Shown: piece by piece, positions 63,645 to 64,000 of the stretch
Layout of the letters: every line of letters starts with the position of its first letter
Numbering within the stretch: the first letter of the stretch is position 1
DNA from: Paludibacter propionicigenes WB4
Lineage (GTDB): Bacteria; Bacteroidota; Bacteroidia; Bacteroidales; Paludibacteraceae
NCBI RefSeq assembly: GCF_000183135.1
Contig: NC_014734.1
Location: forward strand, 2,480,001-2,544,000
DNA: 64,000 nucleotides
Direction: 5' to 3'
Notes under the pieces: generated by a model
What the model was told of the DNA's origin: nothing
What the model saw: the letters and a program-made list of their open reading frames with translations, nothing else
Databases searched by the model: none
Made by a program: the position numbers and the translations under genes

Positions 63645-64000
63645 ATGGATGGATATGAATCAAATCGTCGGGATTTTTTGAAAAAGCTGGGACTGATAGC
63701 GGGTGCTACGGTGCTGTCGACTACAGGTATGGCACAAGTGGAGGAACTGATAACCGATAAAAAGGAAAAATACAAACTTACGCCCGAACAAACGAAGTTT
63801 ATGAAGATGTACGAAAAATGGTTGGATGAGTTTCACGGAATGGCGAAATTTCAGAAAAAGGATCCCGATCATTTGGATAACAATAAAAAACTGGTGGCAC
63901 TGTCTGAAGAGGCTAAAACCTGGCAGAAAGAGCTGATAGAACATATGAAAGATGAGAATTTTGCACGGTATTTTATGATTGCCACCGAGCGTGTAACGAC
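63645..64000 (+). CDS. Tat-signal protein (partial, runs off the window)
   Basis: At least 118 residues from MDGYESNRRDFLKKLGLIAG. The twin-arginine pattern NRRDFLKKLGLIAGATVLS points to Sec-independent export of a folded, often cofactor-binding protein. The visible mature part is helical and charged (LTPEQTKFMKMYEKWLDEF). No cofactor motif is in view. It follows the hemerythrin gene by 68 bp. Confidence 0.75.
   Translation, partial: MDGYESNRRDFLKKLGLIAGATVLSTTGMAQVEELITDKKEKYKLTPEQTKFMKMYEKWLDEFHGMAKFQKKDPDHLDNNKKLVALSEEAKTWQKELIEHMKDENFARYFMIATERVT

Overview
The window is AT-rich DNA from a member of the Bacteroidota, most likely Bacteroidales; a Paludibacter-like fermenter is a guess. Many intergenic regions carry the Bacteroidota promoter signature (TTG or TTTG, about 19-20 bp, TAnnTTTG). 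Outer-membrane beta-barrel proteins, DUF5686, a PASTA-rluD-ddl cluster, a mreBCD-mrdA-rodA operon and a pta-ackA fermentation cluster all fit this group. Apart from the left edge and a few accessory patches it is ordinary chromosomal backbone.

Left edge, 1-11498: a tight minus-strand operon of at least eight genes with gaps of 2-25 bp or a 4-bp overlap. In transcription order it encodes a vWA-like lipoprotein, a small membrane protein, a tubulin/FtsZ-like GTPase, a 1135-residue protein whose C-terminal half is an actin/Hsp70-type ATPase, a signal-peptide plus transmembrane protein, a TolQ/ExbB/MotA-like channel protein with a long coiled coil, a tail-anchored coiled-coil protein with an internal duplication, and a membrane protein that runs off the window. 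A tubulin-like and an actin-like protein beside a proton-channel-like protein and envelope proteins suggest an uncharacterised cytoskeletal or envelope-spanning machine. This is the best candidate for a new system here.

11499-12570 is gene-poor. 12571-23980 holds upp, a periplasmic M48 protease, a VanZ-like protein, dprA, a DUF4268 gene, purH and the rod-shape operon. 24059-29639 (minus) holds a TauE/SafE permease, two tandem acetate kinases, a divergent 3-hydroxyacyl-CoA dehydrogenase-like protein and pta. 29900-44110 is nearly all minus: outer-membrane proteins, a polyprenyl synthase, ddl, rluD, a PASTA protein, rpmH (52 codons), DUF5686, an aspartyl protease and an epimerase. 44232-54442 includes an SDR enzyme, nadA, dusB, an M13 peptidase, a U32 peptidase and tsaE.

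Two features point to the replication origin region. A pair of near-perfect ParB sites (parS) lies between uvrC and mnmG at 56363-56440, and an AT-rich stretch with six DnaA-box-like 9-mers lies upstream of nadA at 45161-45490. By eye, the plus strand turns from C-leaning (around 15 kb) to G-rich (after about 50 kb), as expected across an origin.

The right end (58839-64000) carries a nuclease-helicase of the DUF2075 type, a four-helix-bundle protein, a TonB-C protein, a hemerythrin protein and a truncated Tat-signal protein, separated by dispersed palindromic repeats.
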